A DNA stretch of 64,000 nucleotides from Lysinibacillus xylanilyticus (lineage in GTDB: Bacteria; Bacillota; Bacilli; Bacillales_A; Planococcaceae). Below are positions 9,103 to 17,536 of the stretch, piece by piece; positions within the stretch are counted from its first letter, which is position 1; each line of letters begins with the position of its first letter. The DNA is taken from contig NZ_LFXJ01000010.1 in NCBI RefSeq assembly GCF_001183605.1, positions 543,890 through 607,889 on the forward strand. Reading direction: 5' to 3'. The position numbers and the translations under genes are program-made. The notes under the pieces were generated by a model. It worked only from the letters and a program-made list of their open reading frames with translations. It had not been told where the DNA came from and made no database searches.

Positions 9103-10986
9103 GTGAGCTCATACACACAGAAAAAGGGCTTTGGAGCAACTGTCTGGGACTACATTACAACTGTTGACCATAAAAAGTTAGCAGTAATGTATTTATTAGC
9201 CGGTACATTGTTCTTCGCTATCGCTGGTTTTGAAGCGTTATTAATGCGTATTCAATTAATGAAACCAAATAACGATTTCATCTCAGCTGGTTTTTTCAAT
9301 GAATTATTAACAATGCACGGAACAACAATGTTATTCCTAGCTGCGACTCCATTACTATTCGCATTTATGAACATGCTTGTACCATTACAAATTGGTGCGC
9401 GTGACGTAGCATTCCCGTTCCTTAACTCTTTAGGGTTCTGGTTATTCTTCCTAGGTGCATTATTCCTTCACCTATCATTCTTTATGGGTGGCGCACCTGA
9501 TGCGGGCTGGACGTCTTATGCATCATTATCTTTATATTCCCCAGGACATGGTATTGATTTCTATGTTCTCGGTTTACAAATATCAGGGGCAGGTACATTA
9601 ATATCAGGTCTTAACTTTATTGTTACGATTATTACAATGCGTGCTCCAGGTATGACATTCATGCGTATGCCATTATTCACTTGGACTGCACTTGTATCAA
9701 GTGCATTAATTTTATTCGCATTCCCTCCATTAACAATTGGTTTATTAATGATGTTATTTGACCGTATGTTCGGTGGTAACTTCTTTGACCATACAATGGG
9801 TGGTAACACAATTATTTGGGAACACTTATTCTGGATCTTCGGACACCCAGAGGTTTATATCTTAGTATTACCAGCGTTTGGTTTATTCTCTGAGATTATT
9901 CCAGCGTTCTCTCGTAAGCGTTTATTTGGATACTCTTCAATGGTATTCGCAACAATTTTAATCGGTTTCTTAGGGTTCATGGTTTGGGCTCACCACATGT
10001 TTACAGTTGGTCTTGGGCCAACAGCTAACGCAATCTTTGCTGTTGCAACAATGGCAATTGCCGTTCCAACAGGTATGAAAGTATTTAACTGGATCTTAAC
10101 TATTTGGGGCGGATCTATTAAAGTTACAACACCAATGCTTTATGCACTTGGTTTCATCCCGTCATTCGTTGCGGGTGGTGTTACAGGGGTAATGCAAGCA
10201 TCTGCACCTCTTGACTATCAATTACACGATTCTTACTTTATCGTTGCTCACTTCCACTATGTAATCGTTGGTGGTATCGTAACAGCGTTATTTGGTTCAG
10301 CGCACTTCTACTGGCCAATTTTCTTCAACCGTATGTTAAACGAAACACTTGGTAAAATTACTTTCTGGGTATTCTTTATTGGATTCCATTTAACGTTCTT
10401 CGTTCAACACTTCTTAGGTTTAATGGGTATGCCACGTCGCGTATTCACTTACATGGAAGGTCAAGGTTGGGATCAGTTCAACTATATCTCTACAATCGGT
10501 GCATTAATGATGGGTGTAGGGGTTATCTTAATGGTAATCAACTGCTTAATGTCAATCAAAGGCAAACCAGCAGGTCGCGATCCATGGGGCGATGGACGTA
10601 CATTAGAATGGTCAATTCCACAACCAATCCCATTCTATAACTTCCGTCAAACACCACTTGTTCGTGGTTTAGATCCTTGGTGGATTGAAAAACAAGAAGG
10701 TAATAAAGAAATTACATTTGCTGAGCCAGTCGGTGATATTCATATGCCAAATAACTCAGCTATCCCATTTGTTATTTCTATAGGTATGTTTATCGCGGCA
10801 TTCGGTGCTCTTTATAATCCAGATGCAGATAAACCTTGGTCAATTTATGTTTTAATTGCAGGTCTTGCAATTACATTTGGTGCTATGATTTTCCGTTCTG
10901 TTAAGGACGATCACGGCTTCCACTTACACAAAGAAGAAATTCTTGAAATTGAAGAACATCTTTACGGCAAAGGAGGAAATAAATAA
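9103..10986 (+). CDS. ctaD: cytochrome c oxidase subunit I CtaD
   Basis: The product is a heme-copper oxidase subunit I of 627 residues with about 14 membrane helices. Copper-B and heme ligands lie in WEHLFWIFGHPEVYIL, WAHHMF and HDSYFIVAHFHYV. I chose the GTG at 9103, eight bases after GGGAGG; the in-frame TTG at 9085 lies before that site. It is the catalytic centre for oxygen reduction and proton pumping. It overlaps ctaE by one base (TAATG), showing tight operon coupling. Confidence 0.96.
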   Translation: MSSYTQKKGFGATVWDYITTVDHKKLAVMYLLAGTLFFAIAGFEALLMRIQLMKPNNDFISAGFFNELLTMHGTTMLFLAATPLLFAFMNMLVPLQIGARDVAFPFLNSLGFWLFFLGALFLHLSFFMGGAPDAGWTSYASLSLYSPGHGIDFYVLGLQISGAGTLISGLNFIVTIITMRAPGMTFMRMPLFTWTALVSSALILFAFPPLTIGLLMMLFDRMFGGNFFDHTMGGNTIIWEHLFWIFGHPEVYILVLPAFGLFSEIIPAFSRKRLFGYSSMVFATILIGFLGFMVWAHHMFTVGLGPTANAIFAVATMAIAVPTGMKVFNWILTIWGGSIKVTTPMLYALGFIPSFVAGGVTGVMQASAPLDYQLHDSYFIVAHFHYVIVGGIVTALFGSAHFYWPIFFNRMLNETLGKITFWVFFIGFHLTFFVQHFLGLMGMPRRVFTYMEGQGWDQFNYISTIGALMMGVGVILMVINCLMSIKGKPAGRDPWGDGRTLEWSIPQPIPFYNFRQTPLVRGLDPWWIEKQEGNKEITFAEPVGDIHMPNNSAIPFVISIGMFIAAFGALYNPDADKPWSIYVLIAGLAITFGAMIFRSVKDDHGFHLHKEEILEIEEHLYGKGGNK

Positions 10987-11612
10987 TGGATTTCAATACT
11001 AAATTTACTCCTCATACTTGGCCAGATCATCCTGAACAGGCTACGATGGAAGGGAAAAATAAAGTTGTTGGTTTCTGGATTTTCCTTGCCTGTGAAGTTG
11101 TACTTTTCGCAAGTTTATTCGCTACTTACCTAGCGCTTAAGAACAAAGGGCCTGCTGGCATGGAGTTCACAACACAAAGTTTATTTGAATTACCTTTAGC
11201 TTTCGCAATGACGATGTTATTATTAACATCTTCACTAACATCTGTTTATGCAATTTACCATATGCGTAACTTTAATTTTAAAGCTATGCAAACTTGGTTG
11301 GGTATAACAGTACTTTTAGGTCTTGGATTCTTAGGTCTGGAAATTTATGAATTCAATCATTATGTAGGTCTTGGCTTTACATTTAACCAATCTGCATTCT
11401 CAACTTCGTTTTATTCATTAGTTGGTACACATGGTTTCCACGTAACATTAGGTCTTGTGTGGATTACTACGTTAATGCTTCGTAATGCTAAACGTGGTCT
11501 TAACTTATACAATGCACCTAAATTCTTCGTGGCTGCTTTATACTGGCACTTTATCGACGTAGTTTGGGTATTCATCTTTACAGTAGTATACTTGATGGGA
11601 GTGATCGGATAA
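10986..11612 (+). CDS. ctaE: cytochrome c oxidase subunit III CtaE
   Basis: The 208-residue protein is of the five-helix bacterial subunit III type. The conserved N-terminal segment WIFLACEVVLFASLFATYLAL and the later GTHGFHVTLGL and YWHFIDVVWVFIF are present. It stabilises subunit I and helps sustain proton uptake. An AAAGGAGG ribosome site lies inside the end of ctaD, so translation is probably coupled. ctaF follows after one base. Confidence 0.96.
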   Translation: MDFNTKFTPHTWPDHPEQATMEGKNKVVGFWIFLACEVVLFASLFATYLALKNKGPAGMEFTTQSLFELPLAFAMTMLLLTSSLTSVYAIYHMRNFNFKAMQTWLGITVLLGLGFLGLEIYEFNHYVGLGFTFNQSAFSTSFYSLVGTHGFHVTLGLVWITTLMLRNAKRGLNLYNAPKFFVAALYWHFIDVVWVFIFTVVYLMGVIG

Positions 11613-11613
11613 T

Positions 11614-11958
11614 ATGTCATCACACGATACATCTATAGTTGCTAAGTCTCAGGCGCAATACGAGTATGATCGTCACCATAATGCCGTTCATATGCGTAAA
11701 CAAGTAATTAACTTTGCGATTATGATTTTCTTTACGTTTATCGCATTCGCAGTAGTTGCAGCAGATTTTTCTAAATACTTAATTTTACCGCTCATCTTAT
11801 TGCTTGCTGGCGTACAAGTTGTTCTTCAACTTTACTCTTTCATGCACTTAGAAGACAAAAAAACACACTTCGGTGGTGTAATTGGTTTCTTCATGTGGAT
11901 GGGTATACTAATCGCATTTACATTCTTCTTAGCATTTTTAACAATTATTTGGTGGTAA
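11614..11958 (+). CDS. ctaF: cytochrome c oxidase subunit IV CtaF
   Basis: The 114-residue protein has a soluble N-terminus of about 30 residues and three membrane helices, the pattern of bacterial caa3 subunit IV (COX4_pro). FMHLEDKKTHFGG lies between helices two and three. It is the last structural gene of the oxidase operon and is followed by a strong terminator. Confidence 0.93.
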   Translation: MSSHDTSIVAKSQAQYEYDRHHNAVHMRKQVINFAIMIFFTFIAFAVVAADFSKYLILPLILLLAGVQVVLQLYSFMHLEDKKTHFGGVIGFFMWMGILIAFTFFLAFLTIIWW

Positions 11959-11963
11959 TCACC

Positions 11964-12009
11964 AAAAAAGCACGTTCTCTACCTAGCGTAGGAACGTGCT
12001 TTTCTTTTT
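11964..12009 (+). terminator. terminator of the cta oxidase operon
   Basis: AAAAGCACGTTC pairs with GAACGTGCTTTT (right arm 11992-12003), and a T-rich tail follows. Confidence 0.9.
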
Positions 12010-12083
12010 GGGTTCAATTCACGGATATAGTGATGAGCAGGTAAGAACCAAGGCATCACATTATGGTTCTTGAGCAAAATGAG

Positions 12084-12271
12084 TGGTTGATTTCCGTTCC
12101 GACTGGGCGCTTTCCTGGGGGCGTCCGATGAGCCGCTTCGCTTCGCTGCAGGGTCTCGGGCCAACACGATGTTGGTCACGAAGGCGTTATCACAGGATGT
12201 GATGATTTTAGCCTTCGTTCCTCTTTTCGCTGATCCCCGAGGAGTCGCCCAGTCTCCACTCCAATCAACTA
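12084..12271 (-). repeat. GC-rich dispersed element, copy 1
   Basis: This copy is read on the minus strand relative to those near 51.6 and 54.7 kb. It has the end half GACTGGGCG with TTGATTTCC outside it, and the inner palindrome ATCACAGGATGTGAT (about 12190). The other end carries GCCCAGTCTCC and CCAATCAA. An open frame runs through it by chance. Confidence 0.75.
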
Positions 12272-12341
12272 ATTCACATAGCATGTATTCTTTGACATGT
12301 CGGTTTAATTTAAGTGATAAAACGCAACTTTAGCAAAAGGG

Positions 12342-12415
12342 TTTTATCTGTGCGAAAGCAGCAACAGTAACAAATGTTTTCTGCGCGAAAACAAAGTGTC
12401 AGCGGCAACAATGTC
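12342..12415 (+). repeat. two copies of a short nested module
   Basis: Two adjacent degenerate copies of TGTGCGAAAGCGAAGCG-type sequence occur here (TGTGCGAAAGCAGCAACA and TGCGCGAAAACAAAGTG). The same module is found inside the larger GC-rich elements at 12.6, 28.8, 51.5, 54.8 and 57.2 kb. Confidence 0.6.
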
Positions 12416-12515
12416 AATTACCTCTCTGTTATAAATATATTCTGTTTCAATTATAGTGCGTTGTCATAGCGTCCACTTTTAAAATGATAAAATTAATAAA
12501 AATTCTACGCTACTG

Positions 12516-12712
12516 TTGATTGGAGTGGAAGGCTACTCGACTCCCGTGGGAAAGCGAGACAGGCGAGACCCTGCACGGAGCGGATGTTTTCTGTGCGAAA
12601 GCGTAGTGCTAACGTAGCGGCAGCAACAACAGCGGAGGAAGCGGCTCGACGCTCGCCCACAGGAAAGCGAGTAGCCTGGAACGGAAATCACCTCTACGTT
12701 ATGATGATGAGC
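12516..12712 (+). repeat. GC-rich dispersed element, copy 2
   Basis: The element begins TTGATTGGAGTGGA and ends TGGAACGGAAATCACC, then CTACGTTATGATGATGAGC. The short nested module lies at 12583-12631. The body differs from copy 1 (GCTACTCGACTCC), so the family has subtypes. Confidence 0.75.
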
Positions 12713-12829
12713 TAGCAAGAAATAATATAATTCATGTTGGGTTTATATACTTTGAATATTTTTTCTATAGATACGATAATCCTGTAAGAAAGGTAAACTA
12801 TAGATAGTAATTTGTTCACCTTTCGTTCA

Positions 12830-12858
12830 TTGCAGAATAAGTATAAGCGTTCTATAAT
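12830..12858 (+). promoter_or_regulatory. candidate sigma-A promoter of ctaG
   Basis: A perfect TATAAT at 12853-12858 is preceded by TTGCAG with a 17-base spacer. The start codon of ctaG lies 32 bases further on. Confidence 0.5.
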
Positions 12859-12890
12859 AGGAGTACTGAAGTTAAAGGAGTGCGTTCTGT

Positions 12891-13820
12891 ATGCCACTTA
12901 GTATATTTGGTTTCCAAGCTTTATGGAGCCCATACTTAATAGGGGTTCTTGTTTTCATAACAGTCATCTATTTTCTAGTCACAACAAAGTGGCGCAAGGA
13001 TTTTAAAGTAAGTGAGCCTTTGAAAAAAGAAGAGGCTATTTATTTTGTACTGGCAATGGTAACGATTTATATTATTAAAGGATCACCAATAGATTTAATG
13101 GCGCACATTATGTTTACGATGCATATGGTGCAAATGGCTATTTTATTGTTACTTGTACCGATTTTCTTAATTAAGGGGATTCCTTGGTGGTTATGGAAAG
13201 TTGCGATTGAAGCACCAGTTGTTAAATCTTTATTTAAAGTACTTACACTCCCTGTCGTTGCGGTATTTGTGTTTATTGGTTTATTTTCTTTCTACCATTT
13301 ACCTGCAGTACTAGACTACATTAAATTAAACGAAACTTTACATGGTACATATACATTTGTATTATTTGTTTCAGCAGTTTTAATGTACTGGCCTTTGATA
13401 CAAAAGATGCCTAATAGTTCGCAAATGAAACCTTTGCATAAGCTAGCCTATATCATTGCTAATGCGGTATTAATTACACCTGCGTGTGCATTAATTATAT
13501 TTGCACCAAATGCAATGTATGAAACATATACAAATGGTGAAGCGTGGCTAAAAGCAATGGAACTTTGTGTACCGGTTTCCACACTATCTAGTTTATCTCT
13601 ATCAGGACCAGAGCTCTTTACAAATATGACACCTGTTGCCGATCAGCAACTAGGCGGTGTTTTAATGAAGATTTTACAAGAGCTTATTTTTGGTGTATTA
13701 CTTGGATCAATCTTTATTAATTGGTATCGTTCAGAACAAAAGGATCCTGATAAAATTACTGCTGATGCGTTAAAAGAACATCAAAAGAAATGGGAAAGTC
13801 AACAACAACATCAGTTATAA
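12891..13820 (+). CDS. ctaG: cytochrome c oxidase assembly factor CtaG
   Basis: The 309-residue polytopic membrane protein belongs to the caa3_CtaG family. It has about seven helices and family segments such as HIMFTMHMVQMAILLL. The Bacillus-type CtaG is needed for active caa3 oxidase and is thought to act in copper-centre assembly. The ATG follows AAAGGAG. Nearly 1 kb of repeats separates it from ctaF, so it has its own promoter rather than belonging to the oxidase operon. Confidence 0.93.
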   Translation: MPLSIFGFQALWSPYLIGVLVFITVIYFLVTTKWRKDFKVSEPLKKEEAIYFVLAMVTIYIIKGSPIDLMAHIMFTMHMVQMAILLLLVPIFLIKGIPWWLWKVAIEAPVVKSLFKVLTLPVVAVFVFIGLFSFYHLPAVLDYIKLNETLHGTYTFVLFVSAVLMYWPLIQKMPNSSQMKPLHKLAYIIANAVLITPACALIIFAPNAMYETYTNGEAWLKAMELCVPVSTLSSLSLSGPELFTNMTPVADQQLGGVLMKILQELIFGVLLGSIFINWYRSEQKDPDKITADALKEHQKKWESQQQHQL

Positions 13821-13854
13821 AAAGAAATTTTAATTTGTATAAGGGGTTTTGTAA

Positions 13855-14316
13855 ATGGAATTGCAAATTTTGCCTACTATAAGTACATCATTCATCGTTA
13901 TTAGTGCAGTACTTGTAGCTATTGGTTGGGGCTTAATTATAAAAAGAAAAGTTGAGGCACATAAAAAAGTAATGCTTGCAGCAGGAGTTGCAGCACTTAT
14001 CTTCTTTATTATATACGCTTCACGTACAGTCTTTATTGGTAACACAGCGTTTGGTGGAGGAGAAGATTTAAAGCCTTATTACACTTTCTTCTTAATTTTC
14101 CACATTACTCTCGCAACAACTGGAGCAGTATTTGGAATTGTTAGTATTATTTCTGGTTTGAAAACTAATCTAAAGCTTCACCGTCGTATTGGACCGATTA
14201 CAAGTATTATCTGGTTCTTCGTAGCTATTACCGGAGTTTTAGTATACATTTTACTGTATATAATGTTTGAACCAGGTGAAACAACATCTGTCATTAAAGC
14301 AATTTTAGGATTTTAA
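13855..14316 (+). CDS. ctaM: DUF420 / CtaM-like oxidase assembly membrane protein
   Basis: The 153-residue protein has four membrane helices and the DUF420 pattern: HKKVMLAAGVAALIFF, YASRTVF, FHITLATTGAVFG and LHRRIGPITSIIWF. DUF420 proteins (YozB in Bacillus subtilis, CtaM in Staphylococcus aureus) are needed for heme-copper oxidase function. It starts 35 bases after ctaG and is probably cotranscribed, which fits a role in oxidase maturation. The symbol follows the staphylococcal name. Confidence 0.82.
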   Translation: MELQILPTISTSFIVISAVLVAIGWGLIIKRKVEAHKKVMLAAGVAALIFFIIYASRTVFIGNTAFGGGEDLKPYYTFFLIFHITLATTGAVFGIVSIISGLKTNLKLHRRIGPITSIIWFFVAITGVLVYILLYIMFEPGETTSVIKAILGF

Positions 14317-14373
14317 CTATTTTTAGTGGGTGGACAAACATCCGCAGGCCTAAATACAAGCCGATTCCGGACG

Positions 14374-14395
14374 CAATTATGCCGAGTCATAATTG
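14374..14395. repeat. short CAATTATGCC palindrome, copy 1
   Basis: CAATTATGCC then GAGT then CATAATTG. A longer copy with the same core and centre lies at 17415-17442. Confidence 0.5.
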
Positions 14396-14397
14396 AT

Positions 14398-14443
14398 AAA
14401 AAAAAATCTCCCTCCTTATTTTTGAGAAGGTGGGAGATTTTTT
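14398..14443 (-). terminator. terminator of the ytvI-like gene (bidirectional form)
   Basis: An A tract, the arm AATCTCCC with CTCCTT, a loop, then AGAAGG and GGGAGATT with a T tract. It sits at the 3' ends of two convergent genes, ctaM and the ytvI-like gene, and can serve both. Confidence 0.85.
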
Positions 14444-15480
14444 ATGGATGTTTGTTTAAATAGGGAAACGAAAACAACAACGAGTAAAGGACCAATTAAA
14501 ATACCGGGAAATCCAAACATTTCAAAACCGATAAACATTGCAATAAAAGTTGTTAGTGAGGAGAGTCCAACTTTATTTCCAATAACTCTGGGCTCAATCA
14601 TACGTCGAACTAAAAATTGTATGATTGTAAGTGCGACTAGCGCAACAGCATAGATATAATCACCTGTAAAGGCTTTGTATATAGCCCAAGGAAGAAGTAA
14701 AATAAATGAATCTAAAAAAGGAACGAAATCTAAAATGACTAGTAAAAGTGCTAAAATAAGTGGGAATGGTGTTTTAAGAAAATAAAAGGTTCCAAAAGCT
14801 ACAACAAAAATGCAAATACCCACTAAAAATTGTGCTTTTACAAAACCAAATAAAGCAAGTTTTACTCGCTCTCCAATAAATAGTATTTTTTGATGATAAT
14901 GAAACGAAATAGGTGCAAATATTTTACGGTTAATACTCGGTAATTCTAAAAGAAACATATATAATACAATCCAATAAACAAAAATATCAAACAAACGAGA
15001 AGTTATATACGTAAGTGAAGATGACCAAACATTCAAATTTGTTAAAGAAAGAGCATATTTCTCGATTGAAGATAGAGCCCGTGCTATCATAAGTTGAATT
15101 TGTATAACAAGATCTAAGGGTAAATGATAAGTAAAGTTGGAAAGCTTGGATTGTATTTGAATCCATAGTGCTGATAGCTGATTAAGGTACTCTGGAATAT
15201 GAACGATAAATGTTGAAAATTGTTTCCAGCTTATAAATATAATGAGAATACATAATAGTAATGTCATGCTTGAGAAGAGCAAGAAAAAAATAGATGCGAC
15301 TATTTTGCGTTTTTTTCGGAACCGTTTACTAATTCGTATGATGACAGGTTCCAATAATAATGCAGTTACGTAGGCAAGCAGTATGGGTAATGACAGGGAT
15401 ATAAACCAGAGAATTGCAATTCCGATAGCTATAACGATGATCGGATGGCGAAAAAAGGGGTGTTTGAAAAATTGTAACAT
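14416..15480 (-). CDS. ytvI: AI-2E family transporter, YtvI-like
   Basis: The 354-residue membrane protein of the AI-2E/PerM family has about eight helices. Two N-terminal helices precede a long extracytoplasmic amphipathic region, and the conserved C-terminal part reads PLILALLLVILDFVPFLDS and GPLLVVVFVSLF. The Bacillus member YtvI is described as a sporulation integral membrane protein. The substrate is unknown, and the assignment to YtvI rather than another paralogue is tentative. The ATG at 15480 has AGGTGAG upstream. Confidence 0.75.
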   Translation of the reverse strand: MLQFFKHPFFRHPIIVIAIGIAILWFISLSLPILLAYVTALLLEPVIIRISKRFRKKRKIVASIFFLLFSSMTLLLCILIIFISWKQFSTFIVHIPEYLNQLSALWIQIQSKLSNFTYHLPLDLVIQIQLMIARALSSIEKYALSLTNLNVWSSSLTYITSRLFDIFVYWIVLYMFLLELPSINRKIFAPISFHYHQKILFIGERVKLALFGFVKAQFLVGICIFVVAFGTFYFLKTPFPLILALLLVILDFVPFLDSFILLLPWAIYKAFTGDYIYAVALVALTIIQFLVRRMIEPRVIGNKVGLSSLTTFIAMFIGFEMFGFPGILIGPLLVVVFVSLFKQTSIKNLPPSQK

Positions 15481-15542
15481 TTATCTCACCTACATCATGT
15501 AAAAGATATAGTTAGTATGAGAAGAAATAAGATTTTTACTCA

Positions 15543-15575
15543 AAATAAAAAAGACTGGACTACCAGTCTTTTCAG
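15543..15575 (-). terminator. terminator of the yugN-like gene
   Basis: AAAAGACTGG (15548-15557) pairs with CCAGTCTTTT (15563-15572). On the minus strand it is followed by a T-rich run. Confidence 0.85.
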
Positions 15576-15686
15576 ATTTAGCTATTGCACTGCATGCTGT
15601 TGCCAATTTGCTGTTAACCTTAATAAAAAATAAAATAATTTCGATGTTTAATCGACATGTATGCAAAGTGAAATAACTATCTAAAA

Positions 15687-16052
15687 TTATGCATGAATTT
15701 TAAAAGCTTCTAGGTCTAATTTAACCTTTTTTAAGATTTCTTCACATTTTTTTACAAGATGAGCTGGATAAACTTCATCATCACCATACTCAACGCCGTG
15801 TGGATAGTAGTACTTACCAAGTACTGGTTTCATTAGTGTTAAGATCGCATCGTGTGCACCAACATCACCAGATTTAGCATATGAGAATACACGTAGGTAA
15901 TAACGACCTTCACGAGTATCGAAACGCTTATCAAATGTCATACGCTCGTAATCCCAGCCGCCATCACATTCTAAGCCATTTTTTTTCATGACGCTTACAA
16001 TAAGTTCTTGATCAGCTGTTAAATTTTCAAGGTTAGTATTTTCGAAATACAT
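15687..16052 (-). CDS. YugN-like family protein
   Basis: The soluble 121-residue protein carries the YugN pattern: GGWDYERMTFDKRFDTREGRYYLRV, then GDVGAHDAILTLMKPVLGKYYYPHGVEYGDDEV and a C-terminal helix KKCEEILKKVKLDLE. No enzymatic function is established for the family. An AGGAGG ribosome site precedes the ATG. It stands alone between two leftward and rightward units with its own terminator. Confidence 0.85.
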   Translation of the reverse strand: MYFENTNLENLTADQELIVSVMKKNGLECDGGWDYERMTFDKRFDTREGRYYLRVFSYAKSGDVGAHDAILTLMKPVLGKYYYPHGVEYGDDEVYPAHLVKKCEEILKKVKLDLEAFKIHA

Positions 16053-16197
16053 CTATAATCCTCCTTTAGGTTCTCGTACAAAGTATACGCTCATTTTTAT
16101 AATAGAGCATATTCGACATTGTTGCAATGACAACATTGTGTCAACCCAATTACAATTGATATAATAAATAGAATAATGTGATAAGAAGGAGTCATCT

Positions 16198-17319
16198 ATG
16201 AAAGCTTTATTTCGCATTTTTATGGTATGTGGTGCAATTGCGTTAATTGGCTTTATGTTTTTTAATACACCGCGTGAAAACGAGCCACTAAAAGGCCCGA
16301 ATGCTAATTCAAATATTATTCCCAAAAACGAATTAAAGCAGCCTGAAATGGGAGCAACGACACGTCCAAAAGACGGGATGTCGACATTAATCGGTCAAGA
16401 AGCTAAGGTAGTTTTGGAGAAATATGGTGAACCGGTACGTAAGGAACCTTCCTCTTTTGGATATGAATGGTGGATTTATAATTCCGATTCTTCCAAGTTT
16501 TTCATGGTAGGTGTTGACAATAATATTGTGACGCAAGTTTACATTGCTGGTGAAGATTTAGATGCTTCTCCTTTTAAGGTTGGTCAGAAGCGCGATGATA
16601 TATACCGAATGACAATTATTGATTATGAAGTAACTGCGAATGTCGGTAAAAATATTTTCGTTTTCTCGATGAGTGAGGAAGATATGCAGACACGACTGCT
16701 TGTAAAATTTGATGGGCTTTTTGCACAACTTTATATAGATAGAGAAACGGGTGAGCTACAAGGAATACGCTTTACTAATAGTAAAACCCTTGTTCTCCAT
16801 CAACCGTATGAAATGACATATCAAGGTGAGCTAGTTATACCAACACCACCATCTTCCTTTTTACAGCAGGAAATTAATGCAGCAAGTGCTGAACAGCTTG
16901 ACGATTTAATAAATGTAACAAGAGTTCAACATGATTTAACTCCATTAAAGATTGATGAATCATTAGAGAAAGTTGCAAAAGTGCACAGTGAAGATATGAA
17001 GGTTCATAACTTCCTTGCTCATGAATCACCAACAAATGGAGATTTAAAAAAGAGATTAGAAACACAGGGAATCGAATATAGTGAGGCGAATGAAAATCTT
17101 GCGACCGATTATTTTGATGCGATCGAAGCAATGCATGGCTGGCTTAATTCACCTGAGCATCGAAATGTCATTTTAAATGAAAAATATACGACAGTGGGAT
17201 CTGGAGTATTTTTAAACTATTATACGCAAATATTTTTAGAAGCTTCTTCTCAGGAGCTGGATAGTGAGAATAAAGACTCTGAGGAGCCAGTAGAAAATAT
17301 TGATGAATCATCACAATAA
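16198..17319 (+). CDS. ylbC: YlbC-like secreted CAP-domain protein
   Basis: The 373-residue protein has an N-terminal signal/anchor helix (about 1-22). A CAP-associated N-terminal domain follows (about 60-200, with MSTLIGQEAKVVLEKYGEP). A CAP/SCP domain occupies about 235-345, with HSEDMKVHNFLAHESP, ENLA and GWLNSPEHRNVIL, including the usual histidine and glutamate positions. The acidic tail is probably disordered. It is exported or membrane-anchored. The role of bacterial CAP proteins is poorly defined. It occupies the ylbC place between cta genes and ylbF. Confidence 0.88.
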   Translation: MKALFRIFMVCGAIALIGFMFFNTPRENEPLKGPNANSNIIPKNELKQPEMGATTRPKDGMSTLIGQEAKVVLEKYGEPVRKEPSSFGYEWWIYNSDSSKFFMVGVDNNIVTQVYIAGEDLDASPFKVGQKRDDIYRMTIIDYEVTANVGKNIFVFSMSEEDMQTRLLVKFDGLFAQLYIDRETGELQGIRFTNSKTLVLHQPYEMTYQGELVIPTPPSSFLQQEINAASAEQLDDLINVTRVQHDLTPLKIDESLEKVAKVHSEDMKVHNFLAHESPTNGDLKKRLETQGIEYSEANENLATDYFDAIEAMHGWLNSPEHRNVILNEKYTTVGSGVFLNYYTQIFLEASSQELDSENKDSEEPVENIDESSQ

Positions 17320-17329
17320 ATAGAAATTT

Positions 17330-17379
17330 AAGACTGAAGATATACTTGGCGAAATCAAGTGTATCTTCAGTCTTTTTCA
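17330..17379 (+). terminator. terminator after ylbC
   Basis: AAGACTGAAGATATACTTG pairs almost perfectly with its complement at 17356-17375, then TTTTT. Confidence 0.92.
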
Positions 17380-17414
17380 TTTTTAACTTCCAAGTGTTTT
17401 GGTAGCGACAGCTA

Positions 17415-17442
17415 CAATTATGCCGAGGTAAAGGCATAATTG
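17415..17442. repeat. short CAATTATGCC palindrome, copy 2
   Basis: CAATTATGCC (17415-17424) and GGCATAATTG (17433-17442) are perfect inverted halves around GAGGTAAA. It shares CAATTATGCCGAG with the copy at 14374, and both follow terminators. Confidence 0.55.
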
Positions 17443-17483
17443 ATACGACAAAGATAAGCATAATAACCGCCTACATTTTTCGT

Positions 17484-17512
17484 CACACCGTTACATACGC
17501 CGTCATATGATA
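17484..17512 (+). promoter_or_regulatory. candidate mother-cell (sigma-K/sigma-E type) promoter of murE
   Basis: CATATGATA at 17504-17512 fits the sigma-K -10 pattern CATAnnnTA and is close to the sigma-E -10 CATACAAT. A CACA at the expected -35 distance (16-base spacer) fits the loose sigma-K AC motif. The predicted start lies just before the GGGGG ribosome site. Confidence 0.4.
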
Positions 17513-17536
17513 GAGAACCGAAAGGGGGAATGAAGC

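Noticed and set aside
11979..12284. 101-codon frame over GC-rich element copy 1
   Set aside because: The reading frame follows the repeat. Similar peptide text (DWATPR) appears at 51.6 kb because the DNA element is shared, not because of a gene.
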